DNA from: Flavobacteriaceae bacterium
GTDB lineage: Bacteria > Bacteroidota > Bacteroidia > Flavobacteriales > Flavobacteriaceae
Assembly: GCA_018674025.1 (NCBI GenBank)
Contig: JABHBC010000168.1
Span: 1-6,189 of the forward strand
DNA length: 6,189 nt
Reading direction: 5' to 3'
Positions within the stretch are counted from its first letter, which is position 1, and each line of letters begins with the position of its first letter. Made by a program: the position numbers and the translations under genes. The notes under the pieces are model-generated. The model was not told the DNA's origin and ran no database searches. It saw only the letters and a program-made list of their open reading frames with translations. Below, in pieces: positions 1-6,189 of the stretch.

Positions 1-2281
1 AATTATTATTACTAATAAACTGAGAATTATTTTTACCAAAATTTAAGATATCATTTTCAACAAAGTAATTTATTTCAGAGTGAAGTGTATCATTTTCTTT
101 TGTTAATACCTTCATCTCTACATTACTTAAAACTTTATATGAAGATTTATTTAATTGTATTTGTTGAAGATTATTTCCGGCAAAAATTATGTTATTGGCC
201 TTAAAACTAAAATTATTAGATTTTAAAGAATTGTCTATTGAGATATAGACACTATCTGCCGAGTATTGATTAAGTTTAATATTTGAGGATAATACATTTA
301 ATTTAAAATCATTAATATTATTATAAATCTCACCTGAAATCAAAGTGTTTTTACCAAAGTTTAAATCTGAATATAAAATACTTATTAAATCATCATCAAT
401 ATCAAATTCAAACACAGTTTTTGTTTTGGAATTTAAGCTTTTAAAGTCTTCCTCATTATAAAGACTAGATAAGATGGATTCTTTAAGTCTGTTTGCCAAA
501 TTAGACATATCACCCTTAATAAAACCATTAATAGGTTCAGAGTTGATATTAATTATTCTTTCATCATTTTCAAATAAACTAAAAATCTTAAGATCCTTAA
601 AGAAATAATTATTGTCATAATTATTATAATTAGAATCTGAAAACAAAACACTTCCTGTTAAATCTTCTAACTTATTTCCCTCTAAATTAATAATTAGATC
701 GCCATTAAAATTTTTATTATCACTAATCTCATAATTTTTAACATCAACAGTAAAGTTTAATTTTTTTAAAGATTCTGAATAATCAATAAGACCATTAAAA
801 TCAAAATTTAAATCTTTGTTTTTTGAATAGACATTTCCTGTAAAAACATTATTATTTGTTCTTCCGTTAACTAATATGTTTTTAAACAACTTATCCCCTA
901 TCGTTATTTCGGTAAAAACACCATTTAAAGAGCTATTAAGGGATTGGTTAGACAAAACAGTACCATCAATAATAAAATCAGCCGACGTTTTAATATCTGT
1001 TTCAGATAAAGAAGGTTTTGAGAAAACAAAATCTTTAAACTTTACAGTCCCAAAAAGTTTTGACTCTAATGATTTTGATAAAAAGTTCATTAGATTAATA
1101 TCTATATTTAATTCACCAAAATCTGTTAAAACACGATATTTATTAAGAAGAGTATTATTAAAATAATTACACTTTCCAGTTAGAGAAATATATTTGGTAG
1201 AATCTAAAAATTTAGGAATGTTATAATTACTTATATCTGGAAATTTAGTTAAATCTTTATAATTTGTGTAAAACTCATTTATTGTGGTATTTACTTTAAT
1301 ATTATCTAAAACATTTTTTAATTCAAAATCTATTTTAGCATTTGAATTTGAGCCAAATTTAAAATCTAAATTCCCGAAAAAAGAATCTGCAAAGCTACCT
1401 TCAAAAAAAGAACTAAACTCAATTAATTCGTCGTTAATTAAAGTATCATAATATAGGTTAACATCATTAGTGGATATTGATGAATTAGATAATGTAATCT
1501 GAAATTTATTATTTAAAATAGAAGAATTGTTAGAATTCAGTGATGTAATTTCTGCATCGATCATTGAATTAGGTGTTTTTAATAAAATATTATTAATGTA
1601 TAATCCAGTTTTATCATACATAAGTTTAGAAGTAAACTGTGTGAGATTTAAATTAAAATAATCAACAAAATTTATCTGATCAATATCTACATTTAAATAA
1701 TCTCTAGACAGATTAAAATCTGTGGCAGATAATTTAAAATCATTTAATTCATTTACAATTATAGATTCATTGTATAAACTTATTTTAAAATCATCAATAA
1801 TAATTTTTTTCAAATTAAAATCAAATCCACTAGAAGGATTATTAGATATTGAATTAGTTTTATTTAAAAACATTTGAAGATTTGTAATTGAATCTCCTTT
1901 ATATTTATTTAGTTTAACTATTCCGTCTAAAAGTTTTAATGAATTTAGTTTAGTTTTAGATGAAAATAAATTTGTTGAATTATAAATTGAAGTACTAATT
2001 TGATCTATAAAAATTAGTGTATCATTTTTGTGGTCAAGAATACTTAAATTATTTATAATGATTTCCCCATTATACTTAAAATTGATATCGGAAATTTCAA
2101 CATTAGAATTAAGACTAGATGTTATCTTTGAAGAGATATTTAATAATATTCTCTGTTCTATATTTTCTTTGTTTAAGAAAAAAAGAACACACGAGGTAAG
2201 TAGCAAATAGAATAAGATACTTTTAAAAGAAAATTTCTTAGATTTCTTGATAATAAGATTAAATTTGTTCTTAATTATCAA
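1..2281 (-). CDS. tamB: TamB-like translocation/assembly protein, N-terminal part (cut by window edge)
   Basis: The minus-strand frame from the TTG at 2281 down to position 2 has 760 codons and no stop, so the gene runs off the left edge; Bacteroidota relatives are usually about 1,400-1,700 residues, so roughly half is visible. The N-terminus is basic and Lys-rich (residues 4-20), followed by one hydrophobic segment at about 21-36, consistent with an inner-membrane anchor and a periplasmic body. Residues 45-140 match the usual start of the Bacteroidota TamB-like family, including ILDHKNDTLI (81-90) and KYKGDSITNL (126-135). The rest is Asn/Ser/Asp/Lys-rich with alternating hydrophobic residues, typical of the long beta-groove of AsmA/TamB proteins; there are almost no Cys residues. 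Known family role: lipid transfer or outer-membrane protein assembly across the periplasm. The C-terminal TamB domain (DUF490) is not in view, so an AsmA-like paralogue is possible. The TTG start is inferred: an in-frame stop lies about 30 bp upstream and no ATG or GTG is available before the membrane segment. Confidence 0.86.
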   Translation of the reverse strand, partial: MIIKNKFNLIIKKSKKFSFKSILFYLLLTSCVLFFLNKENIEQRILLNISSKITSSLNSNVEISDINFKYNGEIIINNLSILDHKNDTLIFIDQISTSIYNSTNLFSSKTKLNSLKLLDGIVKLNKYKGDSITNLQMFLNKTNSISNNPSSGFDFNLKKIIIDDFKISLYNESIIVNELNDFKLSATDFNLSRDYLNVDIDQINFVDYFNLNLTQFTSKLMYDKTGLYINNILLKTPNSMIDAEITSLNSNNSSILNNKFQITLSNSSISTNDVNLYYDTLINDELIEFSSFFEGSFADSFFGNLDFKFGSNSNAKIDFELKNVLDNIKVNTTINEFYTNYKDLTKFPDISNYNIPKFLDSTKYISLTGKCNYFNNTLLNKYRVLTDFGELNIDINLMNFLSKSLESKLFGTVKFKDFVFSKPSLSETDIKTSADFIIDGTVLSNQSLNSSLNGVFTEITIGDKLFKNILVNGRTNNNVFTGNVYSKNKDLNFDFNGLIDYSESLKKLNFTVDVKNYEISDNKNFNGDLIINLEGNKLEDLTGSVLFSDSNYNNYDNNYFFKDLKIFSLFENDERIININSEPINGFIKGDMSNLANRLKESILSSLYNEEDFKSLNSKTKTVFEFDIDDDLISILYSDLNFGKNTLISGEIYNNINDFKLNVLSSNIKLNQYSADSVYISIDNSLKSNNFSFKANNIIFAGNNLQQIQLNKSSYKVLSNVEMKVLTKENDTLHSEINYFVENDILNFGKNNSQFISNNN

Positions 2282-2331
2282 AATTATAACATTAACCGTT
2301 AAGTTTAATATTTTTTTAATTTATTATTTGA
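2282..2331. promoter_or_regulatory. Divergent intergenic region between tamB-like gene and tsaD
   Basis: These 50 bases are the only real intergenic gap in the window and are almost pure A/T, with a run of seven T at 2311-2317. Because the flanking genes point away from each other, promoter elements for both must lie here or reach into the starts of the neighbouring genes. No convincing Bacteroidota -33/-7 pair (TTG and TAnnTTTG) is present for tsaD. The nearest resemblance is TTTG at 2264-2267 with TATAAC at 2285-2290, which has an unusually short spacer. The promoter role is inferred from gene orientation rather than from a recognised motif. Confidence 0.5.
2292..2302. repeat. Small inverted repeat in the divergent promoter region
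   Basis: TTAAC-C-GTTAA is a perfect 5-bp inverted repeat around a single C. It holds the only C/G cluster in an otherwise A/T spacer. Its position between two divergent starts would suit an operator, but the arms are short and the pairing does not extend outward. Chance occurrence in A/T-rich DNA is a serious alternative. Confidence 0.25.
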
Positions 2332-3354
2332 GTGGTAACTAAAAAAACATACATACTTGGAATTGAGTCTTCATGTGACGATACTGCTGCTGCAGTAATC
2401 TCAGACTCTGTCATACTAAGTAATGTTGTTGCTAGTCAATCTATACATGAGTTGTATGGAGGGGTAGTTCCTGAATTAGCTTCTAGGGAACATCAAAAAC
2501 TTATTCTTCCAGTTGTTGAAAAAGTAATTAATGAAGCTGGGATTAGTATTAATGATTTGTCTGCAGTAGCTTTTACAAATGGACCAGGATTGGTTGGATC
2601 ATTGATGGTTGGAACATCTTTTGCTAAATCTATGTCCTTAGCTTTAGACATTCCTTTAATTGCTGTAAATCATATGCAAGCACACATTTTAGCTCATTTT
2701 ATACATGACCCTGATAATGATAATCCTGATTTTCCTTTTTTAGCACTTACTATTTCTGGCGGTCATACTCAAATTGTTAAAGTAAATAGTCCTTTTGACA
2801 TGCAGGTTTTAGGAGAAACTTTAGATGATGCTGCTGGTGAAGCTTTTGATAAATCAGGTAAAGTTATTGGATTAAAGTATCCTGCTGGACCACAGATTGA
2901 CAAACTTTCTAAAGCTGGTAACCCAGATAAATATAATTTCACAAAACCAAAAGTCGATGGGCTTAATTTTAGCTTTTCTGGTTTAAAAACAAATTTTCTT
3001 AATTTCATTAATAAAGAAACTAGAATTGATGAGAATTTTATAAAAAATAATTTAAACGATATATGTGCCTCATTGCAGAAAGTAATTGTTGAAATATTGA
3101 TGGATAAACTAGTTATGGCCTCTAAACAAACTGGTATTAAGACTATTGTTATTTGTGGGGGTGTTTCTGCTAATTCAGAAGTTAGAGATAAGTTAAAACA
3201 AAATGGCGAAAAATTCAGATGGAGAATTCATATACCTAAAATTTCTTACACGACTGACAATGCAGCAATGATTGCTATTACTGGGCAACTTAAATTTGAA
3301 AGTGAAGTGTTTTCCAATTTAGAAATATCTGCAAATCCAAGATTAAAAATTTAA
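2332..3354 (+). CDS. tsaD: TsaD, tRNA N6-adenosine threonylcarbamoyltransferase catalytic subunit
   Basis: TsaD transfers the threonylcarbamoyl group from threonylcarbamoyl-AMP to A37 of tRNAs that read ANN codons (t6A), working with TsaB and TsaE in the cytoplasm. The 340 residues are the normal length of this ASKHA-fold family. Visible landmarks are GIESSCDDT at 10-18, PELASREH at 47-54, the metal-binding HxxxH pair H114 and H118 within NHMQAH, SGGHT at 142-146, GETLDDAAGEAFDK at 161-174, FSFSGLKT at 213-220, GGVSAN at 276-281, and TTDNAAMIA at 307-315, where D309 is the third metal ligand. All key residues are present, so the gene looks functional. The start is GTG: an in-frame TGA sits immediately upstream at 2329-2331, and the residues after GTG give the expected short family N-terminus. 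It is the first gene of a tight plus-strand cluster, with rsmE beginning 2 bp after its stop. Confidence 0.98.
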   Translation: MVTKKTYILGIESSCDDTAAAVISDSVILSNVVASQSIHELYGGVVPELASREHQKLILPVVEKVINEAGISINDLSAVAFTNGPGLVGSLMVGTSFAKSMSLALDIPLIAVNHMQAHILAHFIHDPDNDNPDFPFLALTISGGHTQIVKVNSPFDMQVLGETLDDAAGEAFDKSGKVIGLKYPAGPQIDKLSKAGNPDKYNFTKPKVDGLNFSFSGLKTNFLNFINKETRIDENFIKNNLNDICASLQKVIVEILMDKLVMASKQTGIKTIVICGGVSANSEVRDKLKQNGEKFRWRIHIPKISYTTDNAAMIAITGQLKFESEVFSNLEISANPRLKI

Positions 3355-3356
3355 TT

Positions 3357-4067
3357 ATGAGATTATTCTACAACAAGGATTTATCAAAAGACGACTCAAA
3401 AGTAATTATTAACCGAGAGGAATCTAAACACATAATTAAGGTTTTAAGAAAAAAAGTTGGTGATATTATTTTTATAACAAATGGTAAAGGAATTTTATTT
3501 ACAACAAAAATTAAAGTAATTAACAAAAACAGTACGGAGCTTAAGATTATTGATAGTAAACATGAAGCTAAAAGCAAGTTTCAAGTCAATATTGCTGTAG
3601 CACCAACTAAAAATAATGATCGAATAGAATGGTTTGTAGAAAAATCTACTGAGATTGGTATTAATTCAATAAGCACTGTTTTATGTGAAAAAAGTGAACG
3701 AAAAAAAGTTAAGACTGAAAGGTTAGAAAAAATCACAATTAGTGCTATGAAGCAGTCTCTACAATTACACAAGCCGATTATAGAAGAATTAGTTTCCTTT
3801 GAAGAGTTTACAAGAAATTGTAAATCTGACAACAAATTTATTGCTCATTGTAAAGAGAGTGAAAAACTTTTCCTAAATAATTGTAAGATAAAAGCAAAGA
3901 CTATAACTGTTTTAATCGGACCTGAAGGTGGATTTAGTGATAATGAGATTAATATTGCTGAGATGAATGGTTTTATTTCAGTTAGTTTAGGAAACAATAG
4001 ATTAAGAACGGAAACAGCTGCTATAGCTGCTACACAAATCCTTTCTACATATAATATAGATATTTAA
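3357..4067 (+). CDS. rsmE: RsmE, 16S rRNA (uracil-1498-N3)-methyltransferase
   Basis: RsmE methylates N3 of U1498 in 16S rRNA, using SAM, on the assembled small subunit. The 236 residues match the family length. The N-terminal part (about 1-72) is the PUA-like RNA-binding domain, with the typical MRLFYN opening and EESKHIIKVLRKK-VGD at 21-36, followed by ITNGKG at 40-45. The rest is a SPOUT (trefoil-knot) methyltransferase domain: VAPTKNNDRIEWFVEKSTEIG at 81-101, the segment MKQSLQLHKP at 131-140 in the form usual for Bacteroidota, GPEGGFS at 188-194, and LGNNRLRTETAA at 211-222, which form the SAM-binding knot. The ATG lies 2 bp after the tsaD stop with no clear Shine-Dalgarno sequence, so translation is probably coupled to tsaD. 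No damage is seen. Confidence 0.97.
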   Translation: MRLFYNKDLSKDDSKVIINREESKHIIKVLRKKVGDIIFITNGKGILFTTKIKVINKNSTELKIIDSKHEAKSKFQVNIAVAPTKNNDRIEWFVEKSTEIGINSISTVLCEKSERKKVKTERLEKITISAMKQSLQLHKPIIEELVSFEEFTRNCKSDNKFIAHCKESEKLFLNNCKIKAKTITVLIGPEGGFSDNEINIAEMNGFISVSLGNNRLRTETAAIAATQILSTYNIDI

Positions 4068-4081
4068 TATATTTGCAGTAT

Positions 4082-5164
4082 ATGATTTCAAAAGTAGTTA
4101 CAGATGGAATATTAGGAGCAATTAAGAAGATTATTATCTATTCTATTGTCTTATACTTTCTTTACATCATACGACCAATTTTAGTTTATCTTTCTGTTTC
4201 TCTTGTCATAGCGGTAATTTTAAATCCAACAATTTTGTTTTTAAAAACAAAACTTAAGTTTAATAATACTTTTGCTGCTATTACATCAATGACAGGACTT
4301 GTATCTATCATTTTTCTAATAATTAAGTCTTTTATTCCTCTTTTAGTTGAACAGGCTAAAAATTTATCTCTTTTAAATTCGTCAGAGCTTCAAAGCTCAG
4401 TAAATAATATTATAGAAAAGTATAGTGATTTATATTTCACAAATGAATCTAGTATTATTAATTCATTTATTAATTCTAAGCTGTTTAATCAATTAGATTT
4501 TGGATATATAACAGAACTACTAAATAATATAGTTTCAAGCTTAGGAAGCTTTAGTATAGGGCTATTTACTATTATTTTTATTACATTTTTCTTTTTAAAA
4601 GACTCTGAGATCATATTAGAAAAATTAAAAATCTTAATTCCAAAAAAACTAAAATCAAATATTAATAGTTCACTTAGTCAAATTAACGAACTTCTTTCAA
4701 GATATTTTATCGCTCTGATTATTCAAATTACTATTTTATTTGTGCTTTATTTAATTCTATTAGCTCTAATTGGAATTAACAATATTATTATCATTGCTTT
4801 TTTATGTGCACTTTTAAACCTTATTCCTTATATCGGGCCTTTAATTAGTGGGTTCCTACTAGCCGTATTAACACTAACAAACTATATAGATGTTGATTTT
4901 GGTGCTGTAGTTTTATCCAAAGTCGTTTATGTTGTAATTGGGTTTGTAATAGTTCAATTGATTGATAACTTTTTAATCCAACCCCTACTCTTTTCCAAAA
5001 GTGTAAAATCACATCCATTAGAGATATTCTTAACTATTCTCGTATTTGGATTCTTATTTGGTGTGACTGGTTTAATCTTAGCTGTACCATGTTACACAAT
5101 AATTAAGGTCATTATCAGAACTGCGTATTCTAAAAATTCTACAATTACCAAGTTTTTAAATTAG
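4082..5164 (+). CDS. AI-2E family transporter (PerM/TqsA-like membrane protein)
   Basis: This is a multi-pass inner-membrane protein of the AI-2E (UPF0118) family. Characterised members export autoinducer-2 or act as Na+/H+ antiporters, but the substrate cannot be told from sequence. From the ATG at 4082 it has 360 residues, normal for the family. Hydrophobic segments lie near 17-52 (two), 64-90, 155-173, 205-232, 235-266, 278-300 and 313-345, with a more polar loop at about 91-150. Family signatures are NLIPYIGPLISG at 246-257, QLIDNFLIQPLLFSKSV at 292-308, HPLEIF at 311-316 and FLFGVTGLILAVP at 324-336. A TTG at 4073 would add three residues, but the ATG gives the usual Bacteroidota opening (MISK-x4-GILGAI), so I chose it. 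The gap to rsmE is 14 bp, and the downstream methyltransferase starts 6 bp after the stop. Confidence 0.93.
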   Translation: MISKVVTDGILGAIKKIIIYSIVLYFLYIIRPILVYLSVSLVIAVILNPTILFLKTKLKFNNTFAAITSMTGLVSIIFLIIKSFIPLLVEQAKNLSLLNSSELQSSVNNIIEKYSDLYFTNESSIINSFINSKLFNQLDFGYITELLNNIVSSLGSFSIGLFTIIFITFFFLKDSEIILEKLKILIPKKLKSNINSSLSQINELLSRYFIALIIQITILFVLYLILLALIGINNIIIIAFLCALLNLIPYIGPLISGFLLAVLTLTNYIDVDFGAVVLSKVVYVVIGFVIVQLIDNFLIQPLLFSKSVKSHPLEIFLTILVFGFLFGVTGLILAVPCYTIIKVIIRTAYSKNSTITKFLN

Positions 5165-5168
5165 GGAG
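5163..5168 (+). promoter_or_regulatory. Purine-rich Shine-Dalgarno-like site overlapping the transporter stop
   Basis: AGGGAG overlaps the last two bases of the transporter's TAG stop and ends 2 bp before the TTG start of the methyltransferase. It is the only G-rich purine run found just upstream of any start here. The spacing is shorter than usual, and Bacteroidota ribosomes rely little on such sites, so its role is uncertain. Confidence 0.3.
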
Positions 5169-5170
5169 TT

Positions 5171-6189
5171 TTGAATAAGAATATCTTAGATAAAAGTGTT
5201 CAAGATTATATTTCTAAGAATTTATCTACTGATGTCTTTGAAATAATTTTAAAAAAACAAATATTCCCAAAGGTTACTAATAAAGAGATTGCAGAGCAAA
5301 TAAGTGCTAAGGTTAAATCTAAAAAGAAACTCCCCACCTACTTTAATACACCAAACATTTACTTTCCAAATAAAGTTAACATCGAACAAACTTCATCAGA
5401 AAAGACAGCAGAATTTAAATCAAAAATAGTTACTGGTAATACTATGATAGATGCTACTGGTGGTTTTGGAGTAGATAGTTTGTATTTCTCCAAAGAGTTC
5501 AAAAAAACAATTTATATAGAAGAAAATAAAGAATTGTTTGAAATAGTAAAAGCAAACTCAAAAGAATTGGGTTTAAATAATATTGAACATTTGAATGAAG
5601 ATGGAATTGAGTATACTAAAAAAACAGACACTGAAATGGATCTTTTATATATAGATCCCTCAAGAAGAAATAAAGAAAATAAGAAAGTACACTTTTTAAA
5701 TGATTGCACTCCGTTAATTGATTATGATTTAATTGAATCATTACAAAACTTCAAATCAATTTTAATCAAGTGCTCCCCTATTATTGATTTAAAAAAAACA
5801 ATAAACGATTTAAGAGTTGTTTCTAAAATCTATATAGTTGGTATAAATAACGAAGTAAAAGAAGTCTTATTTCGTTTAAATAAAAAATGCAATAACGATA
5901 TTGAAATAAAATGTATTGAGTTAACTAATAGAGAGTTGGATTTTGATTTTTGTATCAATGAAATTGATAACAAACAAAACAATGATAACTCTGAGGTGCT
6001 TAACTATTTATACGAACCAAATTCAATGATACTTAAATCAGGAGCATTTGGTTTAATATGTGAAAGGTACGATGTTAAAAAACTAAATATAAATAGTCAT
6101 TTGTATACTTCTAAAAAATTAATTGATTTTCCAGGCAGAGCATTTAAGGTTGAGAGTGTCGTGAATTTTAGTAAAAGAAACTTAAAAGA
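5171..6189 (+). CDS. Class I SAM-dependent methyltransferase with THUMP-like domain (cut by window edge)
   Basis: This frame has 339 whole codons and no stop before the right edge; relatives in Bacteroidota are about 390-400 residues, so perhaps 50-60 C-terminal residues are missing. The N-terminal part (1-88) has the family's helical opening, with KKLPTYF at 52-58 and IEQTSSEKTAEFK at 71-83. A Rossmann methyltransferase core follows: the SAM-binding loop DATGGFGVDS at 94-103, an acidic strand end at E117/E118, and DPSRRN at 162-167 where the catalytic motif IV is expected. KCSPIIDL at 200-207 and NNEVKE at 226-231 are also family-typical. From about 250 it resembles the PG_1098 ferredoxin-like and THUMP-like C-terminal domains, with YLYEPN at 279-284, LKSGAF at 288-293, SHLYTS at 309-314 and FPGRAFK at 320-326. 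The substrate is not known; RNA is inferred from the fold and from tsaD and rsmE upstream. The TTG start is preceded in frame by TAG at 5162-5164, and the resulting MNKNIL opening fits the family. Confidence 0.92.
   Translation, partial: MNKNILDKSVQDYISKNLSTDVFEIILKKQIFPKVTNKEIAEQISAKVKSKKKLPTYFNTPNIYFPNKVNIEQTSSEKTAEFKSKIVTGNTMIDATGGFGVDSLYFSKEFKKTIYIEENKELFEIVKANSKELGLNNIEHLNEDGIEYTKKTDTEMDLLYIDPSRRNKENKKVHFLNDCTPLIDYDLIESLQNFKSILIKCSPIIDLKKTINDLRVVSKIYIVGINNEVKEVLFRLNKKCNNDIEIKCIELTNRELDFDFCINEIDNKQNNDNSEVLNYLYEPNSMILKSGAFGLICERYDVKKLNINSHLYTSKKLIDFPGRAFKVESVVNFSKRNLK

Larger units (their letters stand above)
2332..6189 (+). other. Predicted four-gene transcription unit (tsaD-rsmE-AI-2E transporter-methyltransferase)
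   Basis: Four genes on the same strand are separated by only 2, 14 and 6 bp, leaving no room for separate promoters or hairpin terminators between them. The most economical reading is one transcript starting in the divergent gap upstream of tsaD and continuing past the right edge. Co-transcription is inferred from spacing; weak promoters inside the coding sequences cannot be excluded. Confidence 0.75.

Noticed and set aside
876..1166. Plus-strand open frame of 96 codons.
   Set aside because: It lies antisense inside the unbroken 760-codon tamB-like frame and resembles no known family. The continuous minus-strand frame with a recognisable N-terminus explains this region better.
2028..2210. 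Plus-strand open frame of 60 codons with a hydrophobic stretch.
   Set aside because: It is antisense to the N-terminal region of the tamB-like gene, where the minus strand encodes the membrane segment and the conserved start of the family. Its hydrophobicity comes from A/T-rich composition.
1..2281. Repeated A/T-rich words such as variants of TTTAAATC across the tamB-like gene, which might suggest a DNA repeat array.
   Set aside because: They are irregular in spacing and follow from repeated beta-strand sequence rich in Asn, Asp, Phe, Leu and Lys with A/T-biased codons; there is no fixed period or conserved unit.
2279..2286. Minus-strand TAATTTTG, a perfect match to the Bacteroidota -7 promoter consensus TAnnTTTG.
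   Set aside because: It overlaps the only reasonable start codon of the tamB-like gene, so transcription would begin inside the coding region. No TTG-type -33 element lies at the expected distance, and such matches are common in A/T-rich DNA.
2769..3008. Minus-strand open frame of 79 codons inside tsaD.
   Set aside because: It is opposite the conserved core of tsaD, including GETLDDAAGEAFDK, and has no family resemblance; it is a shadow of the real gene.
3368..3835. Two minus-strand open frames (69 and 84 codons) inside rsmE.
   Set aside because: Both are opposite clearly conserved rsmE sequence and show no features of their own beyond composition-driven hydrophobic residues.
4073..4081. 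TTG at 4073 as the start of the AI-2E-family gene.
   Set aside because: It would add only three residues (MQY) that do not fit the family, while the ATG at 4082 gives the expected N-terminal sequence.
5512..5709. Minus-strand open frame of 65 codons inside the methyltransferase gene.
   Set aside because: It is antisense to the conserved Rossmann core and DPSRRN motif, with no recognisable product.

Overview
The window looks like an ordinary stretch of core chromosome from a very AT-rich member of the Bacteroidota, probably close to the Flavobacteriales; the genus cannot be told from the sequence. The evidence is the close family resemblance of all five proteins to Bacteroidota versions, low GC (estimated by eye at under 30%), strong A/T bias at third codon positions, weak or absent Shine-Dalgarno sequences, and a gene neighbourhood typical of this phylum (tamB-like gene divergent from tsaD, followed by rsmE, an AI-2E-family membrane protein and a THUMP-like methyltransferase). 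The standard bacterial code fits throughout.

Layout: positions 1-2281 on the minus strand are one unbroken reading frame of 760 codons. It is the N-terminal part of a TamB-like envelope protein whose C-terminal part lies beyond the left edge. A 50-bp A/T-rich gap (2282-2331) separates it from a divergent plus-strand cluster: tsaD (2332-3354), rsmE (3357-4067), an AI-2E-family transporter (4082-5164) and a class I SAM-dependent methyltransferase with a THUMP-like C-terminus (5171 to the right edge, incomplete). Gaps in the cluster are 2, 14 and 6 bp, so it is very likely one transcription unit. Nearly every base is coding.

Three of the four plus-strand genes act, or probably act, on RNA: TsaD makes t6A37 in tRNA, RsmE methylates U1498 of 16S rRNA, and the last gene is a probable RNA methyltransferase of unassigned target. 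The AI-2E-family protein is a multi-pass membrane protein with no obvious link to RNA. The TamB-like protein would span the periplasm and help move lipids or outer-membrane proteins.

I found no mobile element, CRISPR array, tRNA or rRNA gene, phage gene or defence system, and no clear terminator. Points worth a second look are modest: several non-ATG starts, a very compact divergent promoter region with a small inverted repeat, a single in-frame TAG between the transporter and the methyltransferase, and the unknown substrate of that methyltransferase.
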